Origin: Rachicladosporium sp. CCFEE 5018
Taxonomy: Eukaryota; Ascomycota; Dothideomycetes; Cladosporiales; Cladosporiaceae
Direction: 5' to 3'
Assembly (NCBI GenBank): GCA_002077045.2
Contig: KZ111190.1
Span: 71,596-135,595 of the forward strand
DNA length: 64,000 bases
Position 1 is the first letter of the stretch. Every line of letters starts with the position of its first letter. The notes below the pieces were generated by a model, which was given only the letters and a program-made list of their open reading frames with translations, was not told the DNA's origin and did no database searches. Positions 63,710 to 64,000 of this stretch are shown here, in pieces. The position numbers and the translations under genes are program-made.

Positions 63710-64000
63710 GCATGTACTTGACGGATGCAACCGCGAAACTTAATAGAAGGCGAAAGGTGCCACACTGTGGAGACCACTATCTCAGGCTGCCGGCAAGACG
63801 ACAAGGCGCGATGATGGGCTATCGAACATACGCCCCACAGGCCCGATCTCGGGACGGGCAGGTCCTTTCGTATGAGAGCGCAACAGGCTTTGGGTGGTAA
63901 CGCATCCGGCCCAGTGCCTAATCGTAGTTGATGCTGCGTCGTGAAGAGGGCGAACGCATTCGATGACTGGCCATCTCCTGACCGACCGACGCCGGAGGAG
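63710..64000. other. Region downstream of RCL1
   Basis: 291 bases to the window end. A 62-codon plus-strand ORF (63712-63900) lacks recognisable features. Nothing assigned. Confidence 0.5.

Noticed and set aside
1..64000. Transposons, CRISPR arrays, secondary-metabolite clusters or viral genes
   Set aside because: No transposase, reverse transcriptase, terminal repeats, spaced short repeats, synthase genes or viral proteins were recognised anywhere in the window.

Overview
The window is nuclear DNA of a filamentous or yeast-like ascomycete (Pezizomycotina). The signs are short GT-AG introns (about 50-90 nt) with CTNAC-like branch sites, dense genes on both strands, and fungus-specific families (DUF3659/DUF6987 LEA-like protein, DUF2417, RTC4, UTP23, mL53). 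A duplicated, melanised dothideomycete yeast such as Hortaea werneckii, known for genome-wide gene pairs, would fit, but that identification is inference.

Layout. (1) Positions 1-19984 hold ten genes: 3'-truncated MFS anion/vitamin permease, ERO1, membrane RING-H2 E3, CaCA cation exchanger, TVP38, mitochondrial ribosomal protein mL53, RTC4, inorganic pyrophosphatase, a disordered fungal protein, and a glycine-rich RRM protein cut off by a 100-N gap (19985-20084). (2) Positions 20085-41010 are single copy in this window: a giant DUF3659 repeat/LEA-like protein, a DUF726 (TMCO4/Mil1-like) hydrolase, UTP23, a DUF2417 membrane protein, PP2A methylesterase PPE1, and three neighbouring LPxELR-motif paralogues, the first apparently frameshifted. 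(3) Positions 41011-61946 repeat the ten genes of part 1 in the same order and orientation, starting with a complete MFS gene and ending with a complete RRM gene. (4) RCL1 follows at 62501-63709.

The main feature is the roughly 20 kb direct duplication (1-19984 against 41873-61785). The two copies differ patchily: tracts of a few hundred bases are almost identical, others differ by about 15-20 percent, and a few do not align. This looks like homeologues or diverged haplotypes exchanged by gene conversion. Because copy 1 ends exactly at an N gap inside a glycine-rich repeat, the same-scaffold arrangement may be a scaffolding join rather than a real tandem duplication. Most paired genes are intact in both copies; in copy 2 the CaCA exchanger and the disordered protein carry 1-nt frameshifts near their C termini. 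No RIP-like decay was seen.

Functionally the genes are ordinary housekeeping and envelope functions (secretory oxidative folding, Golgi membrane, ion transport, ribosome biogenesis, phosphate metabolism). The least understood and most distinctive items are the 15-module DUF3659 protein, the LPxELR paralogue cluster, and an acid-free N-terminal extension of the pyrophosphatase, in frame in both copies, that could give a mitochondrial form.
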